This document shows, piece after piece, positions 12,214-23,205 of a stretch of DNA of 64,000 nt (its first letter is position 1; each line of letters starts with the position of its first letter). The position numbers were made by a program, and so were the translations under genes. The DNA is from Sodiomyces alkalinus F11. Taxonomy: Eukaryota; Ascomycota; Sordariomycetes; Glomerellales; Plectosphaerellaceae. Location of the stretch: the NCBI RefSeq assembly GCF_003711515.1, contig NW_021167079.1:2035471-2099470 (forward strand), in the 5' to 3' direction. Below the pieces are notes generated by a model, which ran no database searches, had not been told where the DNA came from, and worked only from the letters and a program-made list of their open reading frames with translations.

Positions 12214-13383
12214 ATGTCGACCCTCAAGCGCAAGGCTAGTAATGACCAGGCATCTGACTCCAAGAAGCCCAAGCAGAATGGCAGTATCATGTCTTTCTTC
12301 GGCAAGACAGAAACGGCTAAGGACTCAGGGGCTTCTGGGACTCCCGCGCCAGGCTTTGACAAGGCGAAATGGGTGGCTGGTCTGACAGAGGAGCAGAGGA
12401 AACTTCTACAACTGGAAATCGACACGCTGCACGAGAGCTGGCTGGCCCTGCTCAAGGATGATATCGCTACCAAAGAGTTCCTCGACCTGAAGCGGTTTCT
12501 CCACCGCGAGACCGACACTGGAAGGAAGTGGTTCCCACCAAAGGAGGATGTGTATTCCTGGTATGACATGCATGCCCTTATCCTCTGTTTTGACGCAACC
12601 TTGGCCAGATATGCTGACAAGGATCCCCTCCGCTTCGTCTCTAGGTCCCGCCACTGTCCCTTCAACAAGGTGAAGGTCGTCATTCTCGGGCAGGATCCCT
12701 ACCACAACGACAACCAGGCCCACGGCCTTGCGTTCTCCGTCCGTCCTCCCACGCCCGCTCCCCCGTCTCTCAGAAACATCTACATCGCCCTGAAGAAAGA
12801 CTATCCCACATTCACGCCTCCTCCCAATAAGCAAGGTCTCCTGACGCCCTGGGCCGACCGCGGCGTCCTGCTTCTCAACACATGCCTGACGGTCCGGGCT
12901 CACGAGGCCTACTCCCACTCCAACCGGGGATGGGAGCGCTTCACCCAACGCGTCATTGACCTCGTGGCCGCCCGCCGCCCCAAGGGCGTCGTCTTCGTCG
13001 CCTGGGGCTCCCCCGCTGCCCGCCGTGTTGCCAAGATCGACCAAACCCGCCACCTCGTCCTCAAGAGCGTGCATCCTAGCCCGCTGAGCGCCATGCGCGG
13101 CTTTTTTGACTGCGGTCACTTCCGGAAGGCCAATGAGTGGCTGATCCAGAGGCACGGAGCCGACGCCGAGATCGACTGGGATCTCGGAGGCGGCAACGTC
13201 AGCACTCTTACATCGAAGAAGGCTGAGGTCAAGACGGAGACAACGAAGACGGTTGTGGAGAAGGGGATCGAGAACAAGGAGAATCTCAAGGAGGAGGAGG
13301 AGGAGGAGGGTGAAGAGGGTGCAGGGGGGGCAACAAAGATCGGCGTGCAAGCGGAGACGGAGGAAGTCAAAGTCACTGCTTGA
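12214..13383 (+). CDS. UNG1: Uracil-DNA glycosylase, family 1 (single exon, 389 aa)
   Basis: Removes uracil from DNA to start base-excision repair, in nucleus and mitochondria. The start is the ATG at 12214 (MSTLKRKASNDQ); a longer in-frame read begins only at a GTG. The water-activating box GQDPYH is at residues 159-164 with catalytic D161. HPSPLS begins at H287 (the minor-groove leucine loop and catalytic histidine), and GVLLLNTCLTV and VFVAWGSPA are also conserved. Near the N terminus, NGSIMSFF (22-29) resembles a PCNA-interacting peptide as in vertebrate UNG2, and the basic KRK and KKPKQ are plausible nuclear signals. The C-terminal 60 or so residues are a charged, glutamate-rich extension (EEEEEEGEEG) beyond the usual end of the fold, probably disordered. 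No intron is needed. Confidence 0.96.
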   Translation: MSTLKRKASNDQASDSKKPKQNGSIMSFFGKTETAKDSGASGTPAPGFDKAKWVAGLTEEQRKLLQLEIDTLHESWLALLKDDIATKEFLDLKRFLHRETDTGRKWFPPKEDVYSWYDMHALILCFDATLARYADKDPLRFVSRSRHCPFNKVKVVILGQDPYHNDNQAHGLAFSVRPPTPAPPSLRNIYIALKKDYPTFTPPPNKQGLLTPWADRGVLLLNTCLTVRAHEAYSHSNRGWERFTQRVIDLVAARRPKGVVFVAWGSPAARRVAKIDQTRHLVLKSVHPSPLSAMRGFFDCGHFRKANEWLIQRHGADAEIDWDLGGGNVSTLTSKKAEVKTETTKTVVEKGIENKENLKEEEEEEGEEGAGGATKIGVQAETEEVKVTA

Positions 13384-14330
13384 TTCGTCGGATTTTTATT
13401 GTCATTATTATTATTCTCTCGGAGTTTTCTCTTCTGTGCATCTGGGACGGGTACTGGCGTTTTGGGCCGTTATGGATTTAATATCTACGGGCTAGGGAAC
13501 TGTTTTCATAGGCCGAACTACGAGGCCCTGAACATTTTAATGAGTCTCAGAGCATCAAGTCAATGATGGACTTGCTGCTAATTATGGAACACATGAATAA
13601 GTTTCCGTCAATTCGCCCTTGTCTAATTCCGCAGTAGCTATCACGTATGGAGGCAAATCACTTTCGTGTGGCTTCATGAAGTATGCATAGCACAGCGCAT
13701 CAATCGCTCTTCGACGTACCGATGATCTCAGTCCCATGGGCTTTGGGATGTAACCGAGCTGCAACGGTTCACCATATATCGCAGTTGTGAGGCTGTCCGG
13801 TCTGATAACGACAAACACCAGTACGGTCATAGAGCATCCGAAACTGAGCGATTGTGGCCCTCTCCTAATAGTGGCTGAATTGTTAGAAAGACGAGCTCAT
13901 GGATTTCTAGGCGACCACGAACTTAACAGAACTGGGTTAGAAATGGAGAGGCTCGGGTGGTTTGGATTCGGCATGTTATCTATAAGTGTGCATAGCTAGC
14001 GCAAGGCAATGGCAATAAGAGATTGGGACGAGCGGAAACGAGGAACAGAGATGTCTATACTACACTGAAGCTGGCCCACTTTATTTTGCGTAAATTAACA
14101 GCCAGCCTTGCGTTCGTACCAGTACTACCGCCCGGTCCTGTTTTTTGGGATTTTGCAGTGTTTTTCGCGCGACTTCGCTACACAGTATGTACTTGTACAA
14201 CACGTAAAATGGAGCTACTTTCGTAATGTATGCCGTTCACTGCTAATAGTCCGGTAGGTTATGGAGGGATCTTAGTGCGAATCCCCCGTATCTTTGGCTT
14301 TGCACTGTACTACTATGTACCATGTCCCCT
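13384..14330. other. Intergenic flank of the AT-rich island
   Basis: No gene recognised. An 82-codon minus-strand frame (13830-13582) and a 70-codon plus-strand frame (13787-13999) exist, but neither has a family signature or splice context I trust. Composition is ordinary until about 14325, where it changes sharply. Confidence 0.5.
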
Positions 14331-16126
14331 AATAGGATAAAAATAGGGTAAAAAATAGGATAAGAAATAGGATAAAAAATAGAATAAATAATATAATACG
14401 AAATAAGATAAAAAATAGAATATAAATAGAATATAAAATAGAATAAAGAAATATAAGAAAAACTTAGATAGGAAATAGAATAAAAAGAGGATATAAAGGA
14501 GGATATAAAATAGAATATAGAATATAACTAGAATATAATATAGAATAAAATAAAGAATATAATATAAGTAGAATTAAGTCTGGAATATTAATAGAAACTA
14601 TAAAAACTATAGGAAAAAAATTAAGATAAAATAAATAAAGAAATAAATAAAATAAGAATAATAGATAATATAAAGTAGAATAAACTTAGAGGTAACGGAT
14701 AAGATAAAGATAAATAAATACGGATAAGTAAAGATAAAAGATAATAAATAAAATTAAAACTAAAATTAAAAGTTATATTGTATATAAATAAATAGAAGAT
14801 AATAGATAAGACAAGGTGTATTATATAAACATAAATTATAAGGAGTAATATAAAATACACTTAGTGCTATAAAATAAGCAGAATATAGTATATAGTACTA
14901 TAGTAAAAAACGTTTAGATATAATTTAATTCTAAGAAATAAGATATTTAATAAGAAATAGTATACTATATAAAGTAAAAAGTAAAAGATAGACAATAGAA
15001 TAATATATAAATATAAAGAATATAATAAACAATATACTAAAGGATAAAATATATTATAAATATAAGAAGATAAAATATTATAAGTATAGAATATAAGAAT
15101 TATCCTAATCTTTAGGTAAAGAAAAGTAAATATAAATATAATATAAGTATAATATAAAGTACTTATCGAAAATAAGGTTATATAAAGTTAGAGTAGAGTT
15201 AATATCAGTAAAATAAAGGCAGTAGATAAGATAAATTTAATAGATAAGATATAGTAAAATAAAATAAAACTAAAAAGTAATTAAATATATATATATATTA
15301 TTAGGAAATAGTTATAGATAGAATACTCTAATAAAAGTGTATAATAAAGAAGGATTTAGATAAATAAGAAGCTAAAGGAGAATTAACTATAATAAGAACT
15401 CGAATAGAAATAAAACTAAAATTAAAGCTATTTTAGTATTATTATATTATATCACTATGGTATAAAAGCTATATAAATAAAATATAATATAATTCTAATT
15501 CTATTATATAAGACTCTTTTTATATTATATATAAGGTATAATTTCTTTATATACTTAGGAAAGTGTAATATATCTATTTATTAATAAGTTTATTCTTATC
15601 GTAGATCTTCGTAGTTCTATAGTTTTAAACTATTCTAAAGACTATTAAAGATAAACAGCCTTTATCTATAAATAATAATATCTATATATATATTACTTAG
15701 TATATTTATCTATATAGTATAGTTAAATAATCGGGTTATATACGTAGCCCCCTATAGGGGCGAGCATAGTGGCCTTACCTATAAAGTAAGCTACTAATTA
15801 GTATTAACGCGTTCACGGGGGGTATAGTAATTATTTATATCTCTTACTTACTTAATAACGATACTATTTATAACCGGAAGATAGTAAAAGAGAAATATAG
15901 GAGAATGAACTAGCGACTATAGGGAGGAATCGACGGTTAATAATAAGAGATAAAACGCGATTAATATAATAAAAAACAGCTTTTTACGCTATTAAAGAAA
16001 TACTATAAAAACATCGTTATAGCATAGAAGGAACTAATAAATAGCTATAGACAATAAAAAGTAGGCGTTTTATAGTTATTTTCGGATATCTACGGTTATT
16101 TAGTCTTGTAGAGTAGGTTATATAAT
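14331..16126. repeat. AT-rich, strongly C-poor repeat island (probable RIP relic with degenerate minisatellite)
   Basis: Nearly all A/T, with G clearly more frequent than C on the plus strand over the first kilobase. The start (about 14333-14420) is a degenerate tandem array of a roughly 12-bp unit close to ATAGGATAAAAA, which decays into related A-rich text. From about 15730 the text changes to one with GC islets (CCCCCTATAGGGG, CGTTCACGGGGGG), perhaps an old LTR or element end. No reading frame survives and no domain could be recognised. I interpret it as one or more transposon copies erased by RIP, by analogy with 1-5000. Confidence 0.65.
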
Positions 16127-16129
16127 TAG

Positions 16130-16170
16130 CCCTCCCCCCCCCCTTTTGTGGGGGGTGGGGGGGGGGGGGC
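16130..16170. repeat. C-tract / G-tract foldback at the island edge
   Basis: Cytosines, interrupted once by T, are followed by TTTTG and then about 20 guanines interrupted once by T. The two arms are complementary and could form a hairpin, and the G arm could form a G-quadruplex. The tract lies exactly where the AT-rich island ends. Confidence 0.85.
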
Positions 16171-18768
16171 GACCTTGGCGGCGTTGCCCGTAGGGCAACC
16201 TGCTAAGCTGGTTAGGTACACGGGCTTGGAAAGTCGACTTTGGGATGAAGGCGGCCGGGGCCGGAGAGTGATTGGCAGAAGTCTATAAGAGACGCAAGTC
16301 GTGCATAGCGCCCCTGACAGCACATGAAAGATGGGGACGCGAGGCATCATTGGGATCAGACCTGGGAAGCATGATGCAAGAGAATGGACCCAGCGGTGGG
16401 AAGATGAAGCGTAGTACGCCTTTTTTATTAGAACATGTTAGATATGTCTACTGCACACAGATAGTATGGGGAAACAAGCAATTTAGGAAATGACGCGCAT
16501 TATGTCCATGACAGGTGAGGCACGCAAATGAAGAGAGAGGGCGAGAATGGGGATTATGTGCAATTGCAGGTTGCCCCAGGATGATGGATTCATGGCTCGG
16601 GCCCTCATGCATTGATGGCACCGCCTGGAAGGGCTGCCAACTCATAGGTTGCAATCCGGGTCCCAACGTCCAATCAGCTGCTACATCGGGCAGTATCGCT
16701 AAGGACGATCGATCGATTTGGTCAAGTTGCTAAAACCCCGAAGAGGCGGAATAGGCGGTGGAATAGAAGTGGGAAGAGGGGGAAGATGAGTTGGCAAGTG
16801 CATAGGTAGGCCACTCTTTCAGCTGGTGCTGGAGATAGAGGCGATGATGAGGTTTGGGGAGTTTTAGGAGGCGCCGGATCGCACCCTGCCTATTACTTGG
16901 TATTTTGCACGGAGTACTCGGGCAAACTTTGATGTTCCGATCTCAAGGCCGCAGATTCAGCACAGGCTCCCAGTCGTTAATATTTCGGTCAACCAGAACC
17001 AGGAGAGCAACTTCACGGAACTCAACGAGAGACCGTGTGGGGACTCGGTACTAGACAGGGAATTGTGGGGCTTCATCGGAACCGGCCAGAGCCGTCACAC
17101 CCGGAGTACGGGCCAACCGACTGTCTGTGATACTGTCTGTCGGCAGAGCGTCATAGTGATGAATCTGATAACCAAATCATTGTTGGGATGCGAGCTCAGC
17201 CTCTTGGCAGCTTTCTACGTTGTAGTTCTATTCATCGGTCCAAGCGTCTACAACCTACCCTGTAAATTTCACGTATAAAATAATCACTTCGTCGGCATTA
17301 CTATTTGGCAGGTAGGTGGAAGTAAGGTAGGAGTAGGTTCACAGTTACCTTCTGCAAAAAAGAAAAAAAGTATGCAACGACACGCATCGATTGTCGTCCG
17401 TCGTACAAACGTTGGATACCCTAACTCCGCGATCCCGGGAGCTATGTGACTATGCTCCCCTTCCGGAATCAGGGACCCTAACATAAACAAAGTAGCTCAC
17501 AGTGTTGAGTGATGCTAGGATGGTATTATATGTAGTTAGTTGCCGTTTGGATACGGGCCATATCCAACGGTCCGGCGCCAGTCCAGAGTCCTCTCATTTT
17601 AAGTGTGACAACCGGGTTGGTGATTGGCTCCACTCGGACTAGTGCGTCTTCACCTCTCATGTACCGAGGAGCCAAAAGATGTACTCTGTACTGCGTACGG
17701 ATACGTACACTGCCCGTTTCAAAGTCGTTCCTGGCTCTTCTCTGCCCAACGCTACCTTACTGAGTGCCTTAATAACTTTTAGAGGCACAGAGATGAGATG
17801 TACACTCCGTACCCAAAATTCTTACCTCCGAGAGCAGCCCTCCAGTACAGAAGACTGCTTCGATATCTTTTGACTGAGCGGATATTCGATGTACTACTCA
17901 TGTACGTTGTATTAAGCTTGTCAATCCGACCCCTCTCGTCTGGACGTCCATACGGAGTACAAATACTTGGTTGCTTTTCCCAAGCGATAGAGCTGCGATC
18001 AGTGGTCAGCCAAGATCCCCGTTTCGCTGTCCCCTGTCCCCCCTTGTCGAATCAAACTGGTAGTAGGTACCCGTAGGTACAGCATTACCCATTCGCCCGT
18101 TGACCCCTGAATGGTGACAATCAGGCCCATCCCATCCACAGAAGCCTCGCCTGTGAGCGCGTCCGGGTCTTTCCTTCCTGTTCACTTGATCGCGAGTCCT
18201 TCCTTTTTTTTTTTCTCTTTTTTTTTTTCCTTCTTTTCCCCTCGTCTCCGCTCCTTATTACCCTCTCTTATTGATTTCTTGTTTCAACAACCTGTCCGGT
18301 CATTTTCTTCCTGATACCCTTCGGCAGCCCTGGCCGCGATTCTTTTCTTCCCTCTGCTATTGTTACCTTTCCACCTCTCATTAAGTGGAGAGTTGCGCGT
18401 CAACAATTTATTCCCAATTGTTCGAACCATCCTTATTTTTGATCTTTCATTCTCTTTAAAAACGCGCGTGTCTACGCTGCTTTCCCCATCGTCATCGAAT
18501 TATTATACCCGTTGCCAATATCAGAGCATTGACATTCTACTATTAATTTCTGTCCCGGAGTGCACGACTGCATCGCCAGTCATCCACGCCACCTAACTAC
18601 GACTTTGGGTCGTTCTTAACAATACGGCCAGCGTCTTCACCGGCTCTTCTCGTTCGATTGCCATTGTGATTCGATTCGATAATCTTACAACGAACAGTCC
18701 TCGATTCTCCATTATACGAACAATATCCTATCAATAGTTGCATCAGGTTTTCCGGGATTACCGTGAAT
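16171..18768. promoter_or_regulatory. Long upstream region of the Msb1-like gene
   Basis: 2.6 kb with no recognised gene. Variants of the motif TACGGAGTAC appear at about 16909, 17799 (inverted) and 17951. From about 18190 to 18330 a strong pyrimidine block (long T and CT runs) lies 440-580 bp upstream of the start codon, typical of fungal promoters or long 5' leaders. Open frames of 60-90 codons here look like chance. Confidence 0.5.
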
Positions 18769-21700
18769 ATGCCGAGCTTCTTCTCTCGCCTGAAGGGCGC
18801 TGGAGGAGGCGCGAGGTTGAAGTCCAAGAAGGGTGGGCATCTCGACCAGCTCACAGACCAGCTGCCCCCCAAGCCGCTCTGGGAAGATGCCTATACCAGA
18901 GTCAATGTCGAGCCCGAGGAGATTCAGGAGTTGATCAGACGATGCACCGAGGAGCTCAAGGCACGAGGTATGGCCCCCTTGATCCATGTATAACCTCTAC
19001 TTCAATGCTGGCCTAGCGGAGACTGACTAGATGGCTCCCTTTTGTCATGCAGCCCTCGATCATCCATTCCTGCTACTGCCTTTTCGCCCTACATCCGATC
19101 CTAGCGCCGTGCGCACCTTTATTCGTCACTTCTTCGACAGCAGCCATGGTCTCCGAGGAGATGCACTGGCACAGGACCTTCGCATGACCGAGCCAATGGT
19201 ATGTCGGCGTGGGATGCGAAAAATCTACACCACCAAATACTCTTTTCCAAAAGCAAACACTAATAAGGGGCTTTTTTTTTGCGGTTAGGTTATTGCAGGT
19301 GTGACAAAGTGGTGCTGGAGCAGACTTCAGGGGGGTGTAGTCGGATGGGATGCTTATGAGCTGTTCAAAGTCGGCGAACATGGTATGTGGTCTTGTCTCT
19401 CCCCCATTGATGATCTGGCGTTTCCTCGAGTTGTCTCAGCAATAGCCTATTATCGAAAACTAACAAAAGCTTGCCTTGACTTCAGATTCTAACATGGCTC
19501 GGGATTCTTTCAAAACATTCATTCCTCTAAGTGTCGACAACGGCGCGCGATCATGTATTATTTTCGACTTCTTCGATCTCCTGGCAGCGATTGCGGCTCA
19601 CGGTAAAATGAACGGTATGGGTGGTCGCAAGCTCTCTCGGATGGCTGCATGGTGGGCGTTCGAACAGAAAGACACGGGTAGCGGCTTCGAGGGTGGTTAT
19701 AACGCATGGCAAAAGTGAGTTCTACTCCCTGTAGCGGCTTCTTCTCCACCCGGCCGGCCGGCCAGCCGGCCAGCCAACAACGCATGCATGCATGCATGGA
19801 GACCCCGGGAACTGACCTTTAGCAGGGCTGCCGATGCCACGAGCCACCTCTTCTTCGCCTACCTGAGGTCACTTGCCCCTCAAAATACCCATAGCACCAT
19901 CTCCATGCTACCCATGTCGCTGCAGAAACTCGTTCAGGAAACCGAATACCCACCGCAGAAGCCAATTCTGTTGCAAACTTCAACCAATAAGGTGGTTATG
20001 ATTGTTGACACAGTCTCGCCAACTCCCTTCGCGCTGTTGCGCCGCGCAAGTCACTTCCAGTTTCGCGACGAGGATCGAGCTTTACAGGAATTCTCCGATT
20101 TTGAGGACCCTGTCCAGGCCCTTACAGAAGAATGCCGCCGAGTGCTCAAGTCCATCTCTTCGGCCAACCAGTCTCAAGTCTCGAGCGTAAAACATTCTAC
20201 CAGTCTCCGCGACGCCTCGTGGTCACGCTTTGAAGATATCGGCTTTGCAAGTGCGCTTGAGGAGGAAGACGACGATGAAGATGTCTCGGCTGCCATCAGG
20301 AAACCCCAGGGCCTAAGAACGACTCCGCTGTCCGGAACTACCAACCTTGCACGACCGACTACTCCATCCTGGGCGGACTTCCTCTCGTCTGGCTTTGTGG
20401 ATGAGAAGGTGAATAGCCAAGCCAGCCATTTGCTCCCGCCGGACAAGGTCCTTCCGCCGATTGAGACGACTGTTCGACAAAAAAGTTCTCAGTCACACAG
20501 GCCTCGACTGGAATCCGATCGCGAGCTCGAGCCTGGCGAACTCGCCAGCATCATTCGGATTGATCTGGACGACGCTTTCTGGTGGGTTTGGATGAGCAGC
20601 CTCGCCCCCGAAGAGACCTCCGACAGAAAATCCGCATTTGGCCGCTGTGCCGTCATCGAGACGGTGATCAAGTCGGGCCGATGGCTCGTCATGGAGGAAA
20701 TGGTAGTAGGCGCAGCACCCGAACCTCAGGAAGGTGCCTATATTGCCGAGAAGAAGGGGTTCTTCAGCTGGACGAGACGCAACAAAGGGGTCAACCGCCG
20801 CAAGTCAACAGGCAAACAAGCGCTGGACAAAAATAGGCTTGATCAGAATTACCTGGGCGCAAGCAAAACCAGCATTGGGCCTGATCAGCAAGCCCGTATC
20901 GCGGCCGCAGCTGCCCAGTTACAGGCCCGGCAAAATCAAGAGCAACAGGCCCGGCAACAGGAACAGGGGCATCCGGAGCGTAGAGGTCGTGCAGACACCG
21001 ATCTGATGAAAGACAAGACCAATAGTGTACTGACACTGCAGCCTGTCATCATGAAAGAGGCGTCGCCGGCTATGAAGTGGGCGAGCAAGTACGACAAGGA
21101 TGCCATTCGGGAGGCGTACCTGGCCAACTCCGACGCCGGCCGTGGCGTGAGTATGTCGGGATTTCCCCGCAACGGCAGCAGCACGCACTTGGCACATAAT
21201 GGCCACTCCCCCGGCTATGAACACCAGCCCCAAGTGCCCCCGAAGGCGTCTCCTGTCCCCTCTCAAACAGTGCCTGTCGCGCAACCGGCGGCGACGGCAG
21301 CAGCCAGCACCCAAAAGGTTGAGGACGCTATTGAAGAACCTCGGATTTCGGCAAAGGAGGTGGAGGCGCCGCAAGATCCCCATCCATCCGACCGACAAGA
21401 CGCTGCCGAGGACGGTCCCGTACCGCCAGCCAAGGATCCCGTAGAGCCGGCACGCGGTGGCATGGCTTCCCCAGAGCCTGACGACAGCCATGACATCAAG
21501 ATGCAAAAGAAGCTCCAGAAGGAGAACAAGGCCGGTGGCTTCAGAAAACTCTTTAGCCGCAGAAATCGAAGCTCGAAGCTGCCGGAAAATGCATCCGCCG
21601 ACCTTCAAAGCATGCTCGAGCAGCACTATGACAGATCAGCACAGGCGACTCCAGAGCCAGCCGCTGTGCCGGCGCCTGTGCCAGAAGTTTCCAAGCCGCT

Positions 21701-22418
21701 GCCACAGCCCCAGGCTGCGGCCGAGCCCGAACCAGAGTCGGCTGTTCCTTCGCCGCGTCCGGCCGAAGTACAAGCCCACGAAGATGCTCAACAGACCCCG
21801 GGAGCCCCAGCAGTTGGCCGAACTCCGGAACAATTTGGTGATAACCTGTCGCGTGTGGACACGGAAGACGCCAACGAGGCCCACCGAGAATTCTCCCGCT
21901 TCGATCAGGGTCCTCTTGTCGACCAGCCTGCCTTTGTCCCTGCGGATGATGATTCCGACGATGCGGTGCCGCCGCCGATCGCCCGCCGCGTTCCTGAGGC
22001 GGATGCTCCCGTGGCGCCGGAGCCTAAGCCTGAACGGCACCTGTTGAAGAAAGTGCCAACCCCGGCTGCGGAACCCCCCAAGCCGCAGCTCACCCCTGCG
22101 CAGGATCGATGGGCCCAAATCCGGAAGAACGCTGCAGAGCGGGCTGCCCAGCGGCAGAATGATATGGCCGCCGGTAGAACTCTGAGCAAGACGACTAGTA
22201 CAACAGATGGCGATGATGAAACTAGTGGCGAAGAGAGTAAGTCGGCGCCAGGCCCCTGCAGGATACGTCGAATGTGGAACCTTGGAATAAGACTAACCCC
22301 TAAACTTGCAGCAATCGAATCGCGTGTCGCCCGCATCAAGGCTCGTGTTGCAGAGCTGACTGGTAACATGGAGGGCAGCACTAGCCCTGCGCCTGCTGGC
22401 CCAGGTCAAATACAGTGA
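18769..22418 (+). CDS. Msb1/Mug8 (DUF1708) cell-morphogenesis protein, six exons, 1061 aa
   Basis: Fungal-specific family; yeast Msb1 is a multicopy suppressor of polarity defects and works with Cdc42/Rho1-type bud-growth signalling at the cell cortex. Exons: 18769-18967, 19053-19198, 19289-19382, 19486-19714, 19826-22236, 22312-22418; all five introns are GT..AG and the joins keep frame. The start MPSFFSRLKG is the usual N terminus of this family. The folded N-terminal half contains LDHPFLLLPFRPTSDPSAVR, WCWSRLQGGVVGWDAYELF and GGRKLSRMAAWWAFE. The second half is low-complexity (P, A, E, Q rich) with a basic patch GFRKLFSRRNRSSK, and the C terminus is a short helical stretch (IESRVARIKARVAELTGNM). 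Intron 5 (75 bp) has no stop and keeps frame, so retention would add 25 residues. Intron 4 contains GC-rich and GCAT tandem repeats. Confidence 0.9.
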
Positions 22419-22741
22419 ACGGAAGTGAACACACATAAAGTACTGGTTGATTTTGGTTGAGCATTACATTTACATTTACATTCGCATTTCGCCTCTATAT
22501 TCTGAAGAGGCACCTCTTTGGCTTGACTACCTTGTACTGAGATTCATCTCGGCATCTTAATTTTCTGTCTCCCACTTCCCTTCAGACGGAAGTTCTTTTT
22601 TTGAATGTGTTTCTTTTTCTGCTTCTGTTTTCTTCGGTTTTCCGCACTATGATACCCGCTAGGAGGGCAACCTCGTGCGAACACACTGACACTGTCATCA
22701 ATCAAGTTGTTATCTCTTCGATGCCATTAAGTATTTTTCTT
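22419..22741. other. 3' flank of the Msb1-like gene up to transposon copy 2
   Basis: 323 bp of probable 3' UTR and spacer. It includes a triplet of ACATTT-like repeats (about 22465-22485). No gene. Confidence 0.5.
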
Positions 22742-23205
22742 GGGTCGGGATGCGAGGACATCACGTATAGATATCGGGACATCGATATATAGGTCCATGA
22801 TAAATATTCGGGCGGCCTAAGTACTACACCTATTTTATATATATTAATTAAGACGCTATATACTATTATTATATTAGCTACCTTACCCACCTACCTTATT
22901 ACCTTATTACCTTATTACCTTATTTGCCTTCCCTAAATTAGAGTTATAATAATTCTTCTAATAATAATAACTGCTATTATAATAGCCGAAATACCCCCTA
23001 ACACTATACTATATAGTACCGCACTACTATAGGGCGTTTTTGCTTCGTGGCAGGAGGTGTACACGGCTCTAATTATAATAATAGTATATATCGTCTTAAT
23101 CGATATATTAAAATAGGTGTGGTACTTAGGCTGCCCGGGATAATTGTTATGGACCTCTATATCGATGTCCCGATATCTATATATGATGTCCTCGCATCCC
23201 AGCCC
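22742..23205 (-). mobile_element. Non-autonomous inverted-repeat transposon (MITE-like), copy 2, 464 bp
   Basis: Left end GGGTCGGGATGCGAGGACAT; the right end is its near-perfect inverse. The two arms (22742-22873 and 23074-23205, about 132 bp each) can pair along most of their length. Flanking 8-mers TTTTTCTT (22734-22741) and TTTTCCTT (23206-23213) match at 7 of 8, the one difference being C/T, as expected for an aged target duplication. The central 200 bp contain a short array of ATAAGGTA-like units and align in reverse complement with copy 1. No coding frame of any size. Copy 2 keeps more C at CpA/CpG sites and is therefore the better reference copy. Confidence 0.85.

Noticed and set aside
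12406..13350. 314-codon minus-strand frame opposite uracil-DNA glycosylase
   Set aside because: It lies fully antisense to a gene with all catalytic motifs, has no family signature, and arises from C/G-biased third positions.
20919..21626. 235-codon minus-strand frame opposite the Msb1-like gene
   Set aside because: Leucine/arginine-rich antisense shadow of a P/Q/E-rich disordered region.
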